DNA of 64,000 nt from Candidatus Nitrososphaera gargensis Ga9.2 (lineage in GTDB: Archaea; Thermoproteota; Nitrososphaeria; Nitrososphaerales; Nitrososphaeraceae), in contig NC_018719.1 in assembly GCF_000303155.1 (NCBI RefSeq), forward strand, positions 1,798,001-1,862,000. Direction: 5' to 3'. The translations under genes and the position numbers were made by a program. The notes below the pieces were generated by a model. The model was not told the DNA's origin, searched no databases, and worked only from the letters and a program-made list of their open reading frames with translations. Positions within the stretch are counted from its first letter, which is position 1. Each line of letters opens with the position of its first letter. Shown here piece by piece: positions 32,515-41,940 of the stretch.

Positions 32515-32973
32515 GTGCGCACGTTCCGCCACACATTTACAGTGAACGCAGGCATCGACAAAGTCTGGGATTTTTACACTGACATCAACCACTTGCAGGT
32601 CATCTCTCCGCCGGGCATGCAGATAAGGCTGGTCAAGACTACACACCAAAAACTGATAGAGGGGTCTGAGGTGTGGTTGACTGGCATATTGTTGACAAGG
32701 AGCAGTTGGCACTCAAAGATCACGTCGCTTGCGCCATACCGGTATGTCGATGAAATGCTCTCTGGCCGGTTCCATGTATGGAAGCATGTGCATGGTTTTC
32801 GCAAAGTCGACGGCAACAATAATACTGCTACAGAAGTGATAGATGAGATAGACTTTGAGCTCCACTACGGCATGCTTGGCAGGATCTTTGAAGGCTATGT
32901 CTACTCGCAGCTGGAAAAGATATTTGCATATAGAAAGCAGGCCACGATAAAGGCGCTGGAAAAAAACATCTAG
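32515..32973 (+). CDS. SRPBCC/START-fold ligand-binding protein
   Basis: 152 residues. The pattern FRHTFTVNAGIDKVWDFYTDINHLQVISPP, SEVWLTGILL, RYVDEMLSGRFHVWKHVHGF and a long C-terminal helix is the polyketide-cyclase-like SRPBCC fold of the YfbG/CoxG-type. It probably binds a hydrophobic ligand. The 3' end overlaps the convergent G1P dehydrogenase by 4 nt. Confidence 0.8.
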   Translation: MRTFRHTFTVNAGIDKVWDFYTDINHLQVISPPGMQIRLVKTTHQKLIEGSEVWLTGILLTRSSWHSKITSLAPYRYVDEMLSGRFHVWKHVHGFRKVDGNNNTATEVIDEIDFELHYGMLGRIFEGYVYSQLEKIFAYRKQATIKALEKNI

Positions 32974-34034
32974 ATCACTCTGGTCGATTTGGCCAGCCGA
33001 TGAGCCGATTTCTCGTCCAGCTTTATCTTGCTCAGGATCGTGTACCTGTCGGGCCGTAGGGATTGCGCCGAAGTGAGCGCTTTTACCACGTGCTCGTCCG
33101 TCAGGCCAATCTGTTTTGCCTTGGTGGGCGCGCCGACTTTTTCTAGAGTCGCCGCAATCTTTTCCCAATCAAGACCGTGCAGTTTTGCCATCATTATCGT
33201 GCCAAGGCCAACACGCTCGCCGTGCAGCCCGTAGCTCGGTCCTGCCACGTATTCAACGGCGTGGCTGAAGAGGTGCTCTGCCCCGGAGCATGGCCTGCTG
33301 CTGCCAGCAATGCATGCCGCAACGCCAGCGCTTATCAGCGCCTCGACGATGGTGCGTATGCTGAACTGGCTCTTGTGTTTCAACTTTTCAGATTCGTCAA
33401 GGATTATCTTGGCGCTCATGTAGGCAAGGTTGGCCGCGTAGCTGCCAAAGTACTCCCCCTTCTCGTCGCGCCCGAGCTCCCAGTCCTTGACCGCAGTTAT
33501 CTTGGCAACCAGGTCGCCGCAGCCACCTGCAAGCAGCCGCGGCGGCGCCCGAGACATCAGGCGGGTGTCTGCGACCACGCCAATAGGCGTGTTTGCCTTT
33601 ACAGAATGGGGCTTGTCGGTCCCCCTGACAGAGACGAAGGGGCTTGATATGCCGTCATGGGACGCCGATGTGGGCACGCTCAGAAAGGGCTTGCCTATCT
33701 TGAAGGCAGTCATTTTTGCGACATCGACCGACCGACCGCCACCAAACCCTATTACGAAATCGAGCTCCTTGTCGGCTATTTTGTTCTGCAGCCTTGTGAC
33801 CGTATCCATGGACGCGTCGCTTACAACGTACCACGAGCTCTTGAGCAATGCTTTTTCAAGTGACGAATCGCACTCGCGACCGGCCCTCGCCTTGACGACC
33901 GCGCCTGTAATGATTGCCACCTCGGTCGCGCTTGCATCAAGCGACCTGACAAGCGATCCAACTTCTGAAACAACGCCGCCGCCTATGAGTATTTTTCTTG
34001 GCAACTCCATGAGGTGAGTGGGCGGCGAATTCAA
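32970..34034 (-). CDS. egsA: sn-Glycerol-1-phosphate dehydrogenase
   Basis: 354 residues. It forms the archaeal lipid backbone G1P from dihydroxyacetone phosphate with NAD(P)H. Motifs: FVIGFGGGRSVDVAKM (about 94-109, nucleotide), FLSVPTSASHDGISSP (about 117-132), and Zn ligands in the GDLVAKITAVKDWE, SGAEHLFSHA and YGLHGERVGLG segments. Full length for the family. Essential for archaeal membrane synthesis. Confidence 0.95.
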   Translation of the reverse strand: MNSPPTHLMELPRKILIGGGVVSEVGSLVRSLDASATEVAIITGAVVKARAGRECDSSLEKALLKSSWYVVSDASMDTVTRLQNKIADKELDFVIGFGGGRSVDVAKMTAFKIGKPFLSVPTSASHDGISSPFVSVRGTDKPHSVKANTPIGVVADTRLMSRAPPRLLAGGCGDLVAKITAVKDWELGRDEKGEYFGSYAANLAYMSAKIILDESEKLKHKSQFSIRTIVEALISAGVAACIAGSSRPCSGAEHLFSHAVEYVAGPSYGLHGERVGLGTIMMAKLHGLDWEKIAATLEKVGAPTKAKQIGLTDEHVVKALTSAQSLRPDRYTILSKIKLDEKSAHRLAKSTRVI

Positions 34035-34081
34035 TTGAAAAGACCTGCACAGGGCAAATAATAAAGCTTGTACAACTACTA

Positions 34082-34495
34082 TTATTCTTTGGTCTTTTCC
34101 TCTTCCGCTTCCTCTTCAGTCTCTGATTCCACGCCGCCTTCGGGCTCTTCTGCCGCTGCCGGTGCCTCTGATGCGGCCTCGCCAGCCAGAGCAGCCTGAC
34201 CGGCCACTTCGGCGGTAGCGTACCCGCGCCCTACTTTTGTTATCCTGATCTTGACGCTATCTCCTACCTTTGTGCCGGCGACAAAAATCACCAGACCTTG
34301 GACTCTTGCAACTCCGCTATCGCCTCTCTTGCTCATCGACTCGATCTTGACATCGTATTCTTCTCCTACCCGCACAGGCGACGGCCTGAATGGCCTTGGG
34401 CCGCCAAATCTGTTTCCGCCAAACCTTCTACTGCCGCCAGAGCCTCCGCGGTAGCCGCCGCTGTCGCTACCACCGTAACTAGAGCTGTCTTCCAA
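34082..34495 (-). CDS. TRAM-domain RNA-binding protein with RGG and acidic tails
   Basis: 137 residues. A Gly/Arg/Ser-rich N-terminus (about 7-38, several RGG/RFGG units) precedes one TRAM domain (about 40-97: VGEEYDVKIESMSKRGDSGVARVQG, FVAGTKVGDSVKIRIT). An Ala/Glu-rich acidic tail of about 40 residues ends the protein. TRAM proteins in archaea behave like RNA chaperones analogous to cold-shock proteins. The double low-complexity tails are unusual compared with the ~70-residue methanogen forms. Confidence 0.88.
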   Translation of the reverse strand: MEDSSSYGGSDSGGYRGGSGGSRRFGGNRFGGPRPFRPSPVRVGEEYDVKIESMSKRGDSGVARVQGLVIFVAGTKVGDSVKIRITKVGRGYATAEVAGQAALAGEAASEAPAAAEEPEGGVESETEEEAEEEKTKE

Positions 34496-34638
34496 ATTAG
34501 ATCGCTCCGTAATATAAAAACGGGTAAGTATTTCAACTTTTTATTTCTCATTGAGAGGCCAAGCCAAATATTTAATACAGGCATCAGATCAAGGAACGTT
34601 ATAACCCACGCTTGCGCCGTTACTTTGATGGCCACTAA

Positions 34639-36537
34639 GTGATTACATTCATGCAGCGTAAATCGCCTTACCAAGAATCTGCAAGCCAGAACATCATGGC
34701 AGTGATACTGCAGAGTCTGCCACAGGAATCGGGCCTGACAAAGATAGAGTACGAAGGCCCGCGCATCGCGCTCTACTCAAAGAACCCGAGCTACCTGATG
34801 CAGAACAGCCAGCTTGTCTCAAACATGGTCAACACGATAAAAAAGAGGATCGTCATACGCACGGACGAGTCGATAAGAAAGCCTCAGGACGAGTCGGCCA
34901 AGATAATTTCAGAAAACATTCCAAAAGAGGCCGGCGTCGCCGGCACGTTGTTTGACGCTGTTCTGGGCGAAGCGGTGGTGTTTGCAAAAAAACCCTGGAT
35001 GCTGGCGCAGGTGGGAGAGGATTTTGACAACATCGAGCTTGCAGAAAAGACCGGGTGGAAGGTGCGGATCAGAAAGGCGCCACAGAATATGGGCCTGATT
35101 GAAGCGCTCTACCGGACTCTGGGCGAGGCAGTGGGTGAGCGCACCAAATTTTACCGCGAGGTTGGCGACAAGATATTCCGGGACAAGCTTAGCGAATCAG
35201 CAGAGGCCAGCCTGATGACGCTTGGAGGGTTTGCCGAAGTTGGCAGGTCCTGCATGCTGCTCACCACTTCTGAAAGCAAGGTCCTGCTTGACTGCGGCCT
35301 GAACATATATGCCAAGGACTCGCTTGCCGCTATGCCCCGGTTTGATGCCGCAGGCATTGGGATGGAAGAGATTGATGCAGTGGTGCTTAGCCACGCGCAC
35401 ATGGATCACACCGGCTTTTTGCCCGCGCTCTTCAAGTACGGCTACAGCGGACCTGTTTACTGCACCGAGCCCACTTTGCTGCTGATGAGCATGCTCCAGC
35501 GGGACTATGTTAGGCGCTCAGGCAATGCTGCACTTTACTCGGAAAAGGACATCGACAGCGCTGTCATACACACCATAACGTTGACACATGGGATTGTGAC
35601 AGACATTTCACCTGACGTCAAGCTGGTGCTCTCAAACTCGGGCCACATCTTGGGCTCGACTTCTGTCCACCTGCATATTGGAAACGGCGACCACAACCTT
35701 GTCTACACAGGCGACATGAAATTTGGCAGGACACTTGCGCTTGAAAACGCTTCTTGGAACTTTCCACGCGTCGAGACCATGATAATTGAAAGCACGTATG
35801 GGGGCAAGGAAGACATCATGTGCCCAAGGGAAGAGGCCGAGGCCCGCCTTGCCAGCGCGATAAGCAAGACCGTTTCGGCGGGAGGCCACGTGCTGCTGCC
35901 CGTGCCGGTGATAGGTATTTCACAGGAAATCCTACTTGTGCTTGACAGGTTCATGAAAGGGGTGCAGGCCCGAGTGCTTGTAGAAAAATCCATTTCAGAA
36001 GCAACTGCCGTCTATGAAGCGTACCCAGAGTTCCTGTCAAAAGAGGTGCGCCAGCGGGTGCTCGAGTCAGAGACAAGCCAGTTTGGCTCGCAGTTTTCAA
36101 TTGTAGAATCCGAGTCGCTCAAGAACGGCAGCAGCGAGCCCGCAGTGATACTTGCTCCTTCATCGATGCTTATTGGAGGGCCGTCGGTTGGATATTTGAA
36201 GCAAATAGCCGGCGACCCGCACAACAGGCTGATCATGCTGTCGTACCAGGCAGTCGATACGCCGGGCAGGATCATTCAGGACGGGGCACGCCAGGTCACG
36301 ATCAAGGGCGAAATGATAAACCTGCAGTGTCAGGTCGAAAGGATAGACGGCTTTGGCAGCCATAGCGACTACAACCAGGCGATGGAATACGTCAAGAGGC
36401 TCAGGCCAAAACTCCGGCGCGTCCTTGTCAACCACGGCGAGCGGCAAAAGGCGCAGAACCTTGCAAGCTCGATAAATAAGTTCTTCAAAATCCAGACGCA
36501 GCATCCGCTTGTGCAAGAAGCGATAAAGCTACTTTAG
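34639..36537 (+). CDS. aCPSF1/FttA, KH-metallo-beta-lactamase-beta-CASP ribonuclease
   Basis: About 630 residues (GTG at 34639; the ATG at 34651 is an alternative). N-terminal KH-type domains (to about 145), then the MBL fold with AVVLSHAHMDHTGFLPAL (about 245-262) and LVYTGDMKFG, and the beta-CASP module with IESTYGG and GFGSHSDYNQ (His motif B/C region) and VNHGERQK near the end. This is the conserved archaeal transcription-termination and RNA 3'-end cleavage factor. It is divergent from the TRAM gene. Confidence 0.95.
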   Translation: MITFMQRKSPYQESASQNIMAVILQSLPQESGLTKIEYEGPRIALYSKNPSYLMQNSQLVSNMVNTIKKRIVIRTDESIRKPQDESAKIISENIPKEAGVAGTLFDAVLGEAVVFAKKPWMLAQVGEDFDNIELAEKTGWKVRIRKAPQNMGLIEALYRTLGEAVGERTKFYREVGDKIFRDKLSESAEASLMTLGGFAEVGRSCMLLTTSESKVLLDCGLNIYAKDSLAAMPRFDAAGIGMEEIDAVVLSHAHMDHTGFLPALFKYGYSGPVYCTEPTLLLMSMLQRDYVRRSGNAALYSEKDIDSAVIHTITLTHGIVTDISPDVKLVLSNSGHILGSTSVHLHIGNGDHNLVYTGDMKFGRTLALENASWNFPRVETMIIESTYGGKEDIMCPREEAEARLASAISKTVSAGGHVLLPVPVIGISQEILLVLDRFMKGVQARVLVEKSISEATAVYEAYPEFLSKEVRQRVLESETSQFGSQFSIVESESLKNGSSEPAVILAPSSMLIGGPSVGYLKQIAGDPHNRLIMLSYQAVDTPGRIIQDGARQVTIKGEMINLQCQVERIDGFGSHSDYNQAMEYVKRLRPKLRRVLVNHGERQKAQNLASSINKFFKIQTQHPLVQEAIKLL

Positions 36538-36807
36538 GTCGTAAGCGCCGCGCCATATCTTGACGCCGGGCGGCGTGATGACGACGCGCTCTTCGCCCAG
36601 CCTTGCAATGTCGCCGCCTACTGACTGGGAATAAGAGTACAGCTCTTCAACGACCTTGCGCAATTCTTCGACATCTTTCTGGGCCAAGGGCGTTACCTTC
36701 AAGATCACGATCATGTGCTTTTTGATGTCTTCCTTTATTGCAGCAATGTCGCTGATATCGCGCAGCGTAAGAGCCTTCAAATAAACAGGTGTTTTTTGTG
36801 TCTGCAT
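36529..36807 (-). CDS. sepF: SepF-like cell-division protein
   Basis: 92 residues starting MQTQKTPVYLKALTLRDISD. The core has the SepF fold: two strands and helices around HMIVILKVTPLAQKDVEEL, then GGDIARLGEERVVITPPGV. Archaeal SepF anchors FtsZ at the membrane in FtsZ-dividing archaea; its role in Cdv-dividing thaumarchaea is less clear. No membrane-binding N-terminal helix of bacterial length is present. It converges on the aCPSF1 gene with a 9-nt overlap. Confidence 0.85.
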   Translation of the reverse strand: MQTQKTPVYLKALTLRDISDIAAIKEDIKKHMIVILKVTPLAQKDVEELRKVVEELYSYSQSVGGDIARLGEERVVITPPGVKIWRGAYDLK

Positions 36808-36919
36808 CTGTCAGGATTGCAACTGAGGTTGTGTCACGCGTAGTCAATAGTTGTGGTGGTCAAATCTCATTCACTGAATAGTTGATTTTAGCTGGACGAT
36901 AAAATAAACACTGGATTTT

Positions 36920-36937
36920 GTATCCTGTAATGGATAC
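36920..36937 (-). terminator. Small hairpin downstream of the PP-loop gene
   Basis: GTATCC-tgtaat-GGATAC is a perfect 6-bp inverted repeat starting 10 nt after the stop of the PP-loop gene (minus strand), followed by an A/T-rich run. It may help termination before sepF. Confidence 0.3.
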
Positions 36938-36946
36938 TCTATCCAT

Positions 36947-37993
36947 CTAGATGCGTAGGGCATCAACAGCAGAACTTTCGGCTGGCACTGCTGTTGTCTC
37001 CATCTCGCGGTCATCCGCGGTTATTATTATCCTGACCTTTGACTCAACGTCCTTGGGAGCATCAGAGTATCGTAAGACAATGGCGGCGCATTTTGCCAAG
37101 ATCTTATTGTCATGCTTGCCACGCAGTATGCATGTCGGCCCGACGTGATCCTTGGCCTCTATGACAACATCACCTTCTGTGACAAGCGCTCTTATCACTT
37201 CGTTTTCGTCCTTGTTCCTGCCGACTACCAGCTTTGCATCGGGCGTGAGCCGAAAGTGCCTGCCAACCTTCAAAAGCTCGATATCGTTGAGCGATGGGAT
37301 ATCGCTGCAATGATCCATAATGTCCTCGATGCGCTTTGAAAACGCCGGGTCTGTCAGCAAGCATCCGCCAGCAGCATTTGGTGGCTCGGCCATGCCAAAG
37401 CGTTTTGCCAGCTCCAGCTGACCTTTTCTCGACCTGCCTTTGATATCACCCATGTTTTCACGTTTTATCAATCCGGATTTTTCAGCGTCTGTTGGCGGCA
37501 GGTGCTTTGCAGACAGCGGGCGCAGCACCTTGCCCTCCATGCCAGTTTCACTTTCAATGATGTGCAGCGCACGGTTGTTCTGGCTCATCGGCCGCTGGAA
37601 CAGCACTTCGCCAGTGATGACGAAGTCCGCACCTGTCTTTTCCATGTGCTCCTTTGCGGCGTTGTACATCATGCCCCTGCAGTCTATGCATGGGTTCATG
37701 CCAGAGCCGTAGCCGTGCTTTGGGTTCTTTAGCATGCGGAGGTATTCTTCGCCAAAATACACGGTCTTTAACTTAATGCCCAGTTCGTCGGCTACTTCTT
37801 TTACACGGTGGCCGCAGCCCTTGCCGCAGTCAAAGTCGCAAAACGGCGTCTTTATAGCAACAGCCTCAACATCGACTCCTTGCTCTAGCATCATCCTTAC
37901 AGCCAGGCTGCTGTCAAGGCCGCCAGACAGCAGGGCAATAGCCTTGGGCTTTTTCTTTGCGACCGGTTTGTTATCGCCGTTTTGCTGCGACAT
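36947..37993 (-). CDS. PP-loop ATPase, tRNA thiolation-like (MnmA/ThiI-related)
   Basis: 348 residues. The PP-loop ALLSGGLDSSLAVRMM (about 19-34) binds ATP for adenylation. CDFDCGKGCGH and NPCIDCRGMMY supply several Cys residues that could carry sulfur or an Fe-S cluster. VITGEVLFQRPMSQN and NMGDIKGRSRKGQLELA are family-typical. This group is annotated as tRNA thiouridylase-like; the precise nucleoside target is unknown. A short Gln/Lys-rich N-terminal tail precedes the domain. Confidence 0.82.
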   Translation of the reverse strand: MSQQNGDNKPVAKKKPKAIALLSGGLDSSLAVRMMLEQGVDVEAVAIKTPFCDFDCGKGCGHRVKEVADELGIKLKTVYFGEEYLRMLKNPKHGYGSGMNPCIDCRGMMYNAAKEHMEKTGADFVITGEVLFQRPMSQNNRALHIIESETGMEGKVLRPLSAKHLPPTDAEKSGLIKRENMGDIKGRSRKGQLELAKRFGMAEPPNAAGGCLLTDPAFSKRIEDIMDHCSDIPSLNDIELLKVGRHFRLTPDAKLVVGRNKDENEVIRALVTEGDVVIEAKDHVGPTCILRGKHDNKILAKCAAIVLRYSDAPKDVESKVRIIITADDREMETTAVPAESSAVDALRI

Positions 37994-38193
37994 TGTTATA
38001 TAGCGTTTTTGTGCGCCATTGGTTATAAAAATGATATGTGCCCCGCCTCTGACTCACACGCTGTCACGGGTTAGCCACAAGCTGTGTCCTCTGCGCGCTC
38101 TATATACGGGGTACTATGTACAATGGCGGCATAGGTATTTGTGGCTTTTTGTTTGGATAAAACCTCAAAGGAAGCAGCTATAAACGAAAGTCT

Positions 38194-38759
38194 ATGATTC
38201 GGAATGGCAGGTTGCTCTTCACATTGATTATTACCGCAATTCTTAAGTCATCACTAATCTTTGCTATCGATACACAGGCATTTGCCTGCTCATATGTAGG
38301 GCCGAGGCCGCCTGCTCAGATGATGCAAGAATCCGACGCCGTTTTCTCCGGGTTTGTAATAGCCGCGAGCAATGCTGACGCTACTTTTAGCATAGAAAAT
38401 GCGTGGAAAGGAGTATCTGAAGAGGTAGTCACCCTGCTTTCAGGTCCGGGCGACTGCAGTTATATAGCTTTGAAATAGGAGAAAGATACCTTGTATACGC
38501 ATATGGACCCGGTACTCTGACCGCAAATATCTGCACTGGCACAAAACCGATTTCTGAAGCGCAGAATGACTTGGCGGCGCTGGGAATAGGGACAATCATA
38601 CAAACACCTGAAGAGGCATCGACGATATCGATTATGACTCCTGTTTCGCCCTATTTGCATGCACTTGCCACAGTAGGTATCATCATTGCCACAATCGGAG
38701 GGGCGGCCACAGCAGTAAGCGTCACTGTCTATTATCTGAGTAAAAAGAAGCTACGGTAA
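38194..38759 (+). pseudogene. Frameshifted gene for a secreted TIMP/NTR-like protein
   Basis: Frame A (38194-38478) encodes a signal peptide ending near TQAFACSY, then ESDAVFSGFVIAASNAD, ENAWKGV and GPGDCSY, stopping at TAG 38476. Frame B continues the same domain without a gap: FEIGERYLVYAYGPGTLTAN, then ICTGTKPISEAQNDLAALG and a C-terminal membrane helix to TAA 38759. The switch is at about 38461-38469 and needs one missing (or two extra) bases. Conserved Cys residues lie on both sides. It is a decayed gene or a sequencing error, not two genes. Confidence 0.8.
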
Positions 38760-40424
38760 AAGTTTTGATAGGTCTATCTCAAACGCAGCAGCAGGCACCC
38801 TCAGCTTGAAATTCTCAAGTGCCAGCGGTGTGACCTCGCCTATCGTGCCCGCCACTGCACCATCGATGACTATTTCGGCACACCTGCCTTCCATGAACAT
38901 CGGGCTTGAAGATGTCTTCGTGGTGGTGTCCTTGTCAAAGCATGACCTGATCAGAGCCTGCATTGCAGACCTTATCTCGGTGTAGCCCGCGTCGGCATGG
39001 GCTATGACCGCGCCGACATTCCAACTCTCTGTTATCGAGTCATCTTTGCGGAAGGTCTTACCTATCTCGAACAGTCGCTGCGGATATTCTTCATGCACGT
39101 TGCGCGAAAGCGACTGGAGAAGCGATGGAATGAGCGAATCGCGCAGGATCTCATGTTCGATGCTCTTGGAGCCGTCGACTGACAGCGCGTCCCTGCCAGT
39201 AGTAATGCCAAACGCTTCGTACTGCACCTCTTTGCTTGTCAGCGAAAAACTGAGCGATTCGAGCATGCCAAGCCCTGTCAAGGTTTCCCTTATCGCTTCA
39301 AAGTATGTGGAAAGCGAATTTTTCTGGCCCGCTGTCGGCGAAGCTGGGAACACCGGTTCGATGTTGAATATGCCATAGCCTATGGCCACCTCTTCTGCGA
39401 TATCTATCGGGTGGCTGATGTCTGTGCGGTAGCGCGGCACGGTGCAGGCAATTCTCTTGCCAGCTGCTCTTGCGTCCAGCCTGCTCTTCTTCAGGCACTT
39501 GACCACCTGCCTAGCATCAAGCGTCAGGCCAAGTATGCTGTTGATGTAGTCAATGTCGGCAGAGATGACCTTTGGCTTCATCTGGGGCGTTTCAGCTCTT
39601 TTGCCAGCGCCAACAGCCACAGTCCTTATCTCAAAGCCGGCATCATAGAGCGTGACTGCAATGATCGCAAGCACGTCTTCGGCTGCCTTTTGGTCTGTCG
39701 CAGTAACTTCGACAAAGAGGTTGCGGCAGCTCTCGTCCACCTTTGTCGCGTTGCCGTTGATTATAGGGGGAAACGAAAGTGTCATGCCGTCACTGTCGAT
39801 AATGACAGGATAATAATGCCTGCCAGACCCTTCCAAGATATGGCCGTACTGCCTGCCTGCTTCAGATTCTTTCAAGATCTGATCTATTGAGCGGGACGAA
39901 GACTCGCCAAGCGGCTCAAACGAATAGTCGCCGTCGACTGCCTTGTATGTCACTGGGAACTTGATAGCATCAAGGTTGTGGATCCCGATCGACGCTTTCT
40001 TGCGCCTCCTGCCGATCCCGTTGTGAAGGTCCTCCTGCATCGCGATCAACTGCTTGATCGTCTCGTCGTCCAGCTTGCTGTTCCTTGCCACAAGCGCCAC
40101 GATGTGGGGCCTTATCTTCTTGACAGTAGGATCCACCTTTACCGCCGCCCCGCTTTTTCCGGCTATCCTGAATTTTGGAAGGCCGGTCTCGATTTCAAGC
40201 AGGCCGCGGAGAGCCCTTGCTATGCCATAGTCTGAAGAAAAGTCTGGTCTGTTTGGGTTGTACTCTACCCTGATTACATTATTATTGTCGTCAATGCCTT
40301 CGATGTCCAGCGCGACAAAGGGCAACATATCTAGCACCTTGTCCACCTTGACACCGGGGATGAACTTTTTCAGCCGTTCGACTGACATATTTACAACTGG
40401 CATCTTGGCACGCTCCTGAGCCAT
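38751..40424 (-). CDS. pheT: Phenylalanyl-tRNA synthetase beta subunit
   Basis: 557 residues, the short archaeal/eukaryal type without the bacterial EMAP-like N-domain. VDKVLDMLPFVALDIEGID and YNPNRPDFSSDYGIARALRG open the B1/B3-like editing region; YRTDISHPIDIAEEVAIGYG marks the B5 DNA-binding-like domain; SLIPSLLQSLSRN and EIGKTFR close the catalytic-like module. It starts inside the end of pheS (34-nt overlap from the ATG at 40424; an inner ATG at 40403 is possible). Confidence 0.95.
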   Translation of the reverse strand: MAQERAKMPVVNMSVERLKKFIPGVKVDKVLDMLPFVALDIEGIDDNNNVIRVEYNPNRPDFSSDYGIARALRGLLEIETGLPKFRIAGKSGAAVKVDPTVKKIRPHIVALVARNSKLDDETIKQLIAMQEDLHNGIGRRRKKASIGIHNLDAIKFPVTYKAVDGDYSFEPLGESSSRSIDQILKESEAGRQYGHILEGSGRHYYPVIIDSDGMTLSFPPIINGNATKVDESCRNLFVEVTATDQKAAEDVLAIIAVTLYDAGFEIRTVAVGAGKRAETPQMKPKVISADIDYINSILGLTLDARQVVKCLKKSRLDARAAGKRIACTVPRYRTDISHPIDIAEEVAIGYGIFNIEPVFPASPTAGQKNSLSTYFEAIRETLTGLGMLESLSFSLTSKEVQYEAFGITTGRDALSVDGSKSIEHEILRDSLIPSLLQSLSRNVHEEYPQRLFEIGKTFRKDDSITESWNVGAVIAHADAGYTEIRSAMQALIRSCFDKDTTTKTSSSPMFMEGRCAEIVIDGAVAGTIGEVTPLALENFKLRVPAAAFEIDLSKLLP

Positions 40425-41875
40425 GCAAGCCTGTTGCCGTAAAGCTCGCGAACGTCGTCCAGTCCAAAGCGAAGCATGGCAATCCTCTCAAGTCCTCCTC
40501 CCCATGCAAGCACCGGGTTTTTGATGCCAAGCGGCTCTGTCACTTCAGGCCTGAAAATTCCCATGCCAAATAGCTCGACCCACTTTTCCAGCCTTTCATT
40601 GTAGACCATGCTCTGCAGCGACGGCTCTGTGTACGGAAAGAACGTGGGCCAGAACTTGACCTTCTTTATTCCCATCTTTGCGTAGAACTCTTTTTGCAGG
40701 CCCATCAGGTCGCGCAGCGATGCACGCGGCGCAGTGGCAACGCCTTCGACTTGGTGGAATTCTACGAGATGTTTGTACGATACTTTTTCGTTCCTGAAAA
40801 CCCGGCCGACAGAAAAGTACCGGCCGACTTCTGGCTTGATCGTCGCAAGGTGTCGTAGCGTGACAGGAGTGGTGTGAGTGCGCAGAACCACGCGCTCGGC
40901 TTCCTTGATGTCCCACTTGCTGCCCCATCCTTTCTCGTGAACTTTGGCAATCCTTTTTTTCTGCTCATCGCTCGCTGGTATGTGCTGTCTTTGGCCTGAA
41001 ATGTAGAATGTGTCCTGCATCTCCCTTGCAGGGTGGTCTTGTGGCGTAAACAGCGCGTCAAAGTTCCAGAATCCCGACTGCACCATCGGACCATCTATTT
41101 CACTAAACCCGAGCCCGACAAAGATCTCCTTGACCTCTTCAATGATGTCAATTAGTGGGTGGCGTCTTCCCGGGTAGACCGCCGGCGCAGGCGCCTCGAC
41201 ATCCAGCGCGCTGAACTTTGTCTGCTTCCATCTGCCTGATGTAATCATTTCAGAGGTGAGGCGGCGCTCTCCCTGTCCTTCATCAAGGGTAGGAATGAGC
41301 GCCCTCCCGGCACCGGTAAGCGAAATTCTCGACTCTTTTTCTTCCTTGATTTCGACATAGTTGGGCCGCTTTTTCAGCTGCTCAAGGATTTTCTTTTCGC
41401 TCTCAGTCATCTTGCCAACTTCTGCTGCTGTCCCGTTCTTCAGGTTCGCAAGGAAAGTCTCTTCCGCAGATTGCTTTTCAGCCAGCGCGGTCGCCTCCAT
41501 CCTGCCTTCGACAAACTGGATCCACTGGTTGCGCCGCGCGCCAGCAATTGCTGCATTCACTTCTTCGTTCTTTACCGTGCCGCTGGTAAGAATCTCCCCT
41601 ATAGTGGCCTTGCCTTGCTTTACCGCATTAACCAGCCTTCTTTCAGGCAGCCCGTTTGCAATTGCCGCCGCCCCTTCAGAGCCGAGCTGTACTTTGAGTA
41701 TTGATGACTCGCTAATCGAGATGAGATTCTTGAACTTGAGCCACTCAATGCCGCGCCTTACCTGATCGATGGAAAGGCCAGTGCTTGCTGCAAGTGAGCC
41801 GGCATCGGAATCATTATTGGCCAGAGCCTTGAGTATTGATCGCTCGATTGGGTGCAGTGTCGGCGCGCTACTCAT
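40391..41875 (-). CDS. pheS: Phenylalanyl-tRNA synthetase alpha subunit
   Basis: 494 residues. N-terminal winged-helix repeats (about 1-90, ERSILKALANNDSDAGSLAA) are followed by the class II core: motif 2 region VGRVFRNEKVSYKHLVEFHQVEG and motif 3 VLAWGGGLERIAMLRFGL. With PheT it forms the heterotetramer charging tRNA-Phe. Divergent from trpS across a 65-nt promoter region. Confidence 0.95.
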   Translation of the reverse strand: MSSAPTLHPIERSILKALANNDSDAGSLAASTGLSIDQVRRGIEWLKFKNLISISESSILKVQLGSEGAAAIANGLPERRLVNAVKQGKATIGEILTSGTVKNEEVNAAIAGARRNQWIQFVEGRMEATALAEKQSAEETFLANLKNGTAAEVGKMTESEKKILEQLKKRPNYVEIKEEKESRISLTGAGRALIPTLDEGQGERRLTSEMITSGRWKQTKFSALDVEAPAPAVYPGRRHPLIDIIEEVKEIFVGLGFSEIDGPMVQSGFWNFDALFTPQDHPAREMQDTFYISGQRQHIPASDEQKKRIAKVHEKGWGSKWDIKEAERVVLRTHTTPVTLRHLATIKPEVGRYFSVGRVFRNEKVSYKHLVEFHQVEGVATAPRASLRDLMGLQKEFYAKMGIKKVKFWPTFFPYTEPSLQSMVYNERLEKWVELFGMGIFRPEVTEPLGIKNPVLAWGGGLERIAMLRFGLDDVRELYGNRLAWLRSVPRCQL

Positions 41876-41940
41876 TGGTCAAAGTTGTCAGTGGAAGAAG
41901 ACTTTTTAAACGTTTAACGTCAAGTTGCTGCAAGCAGAGC

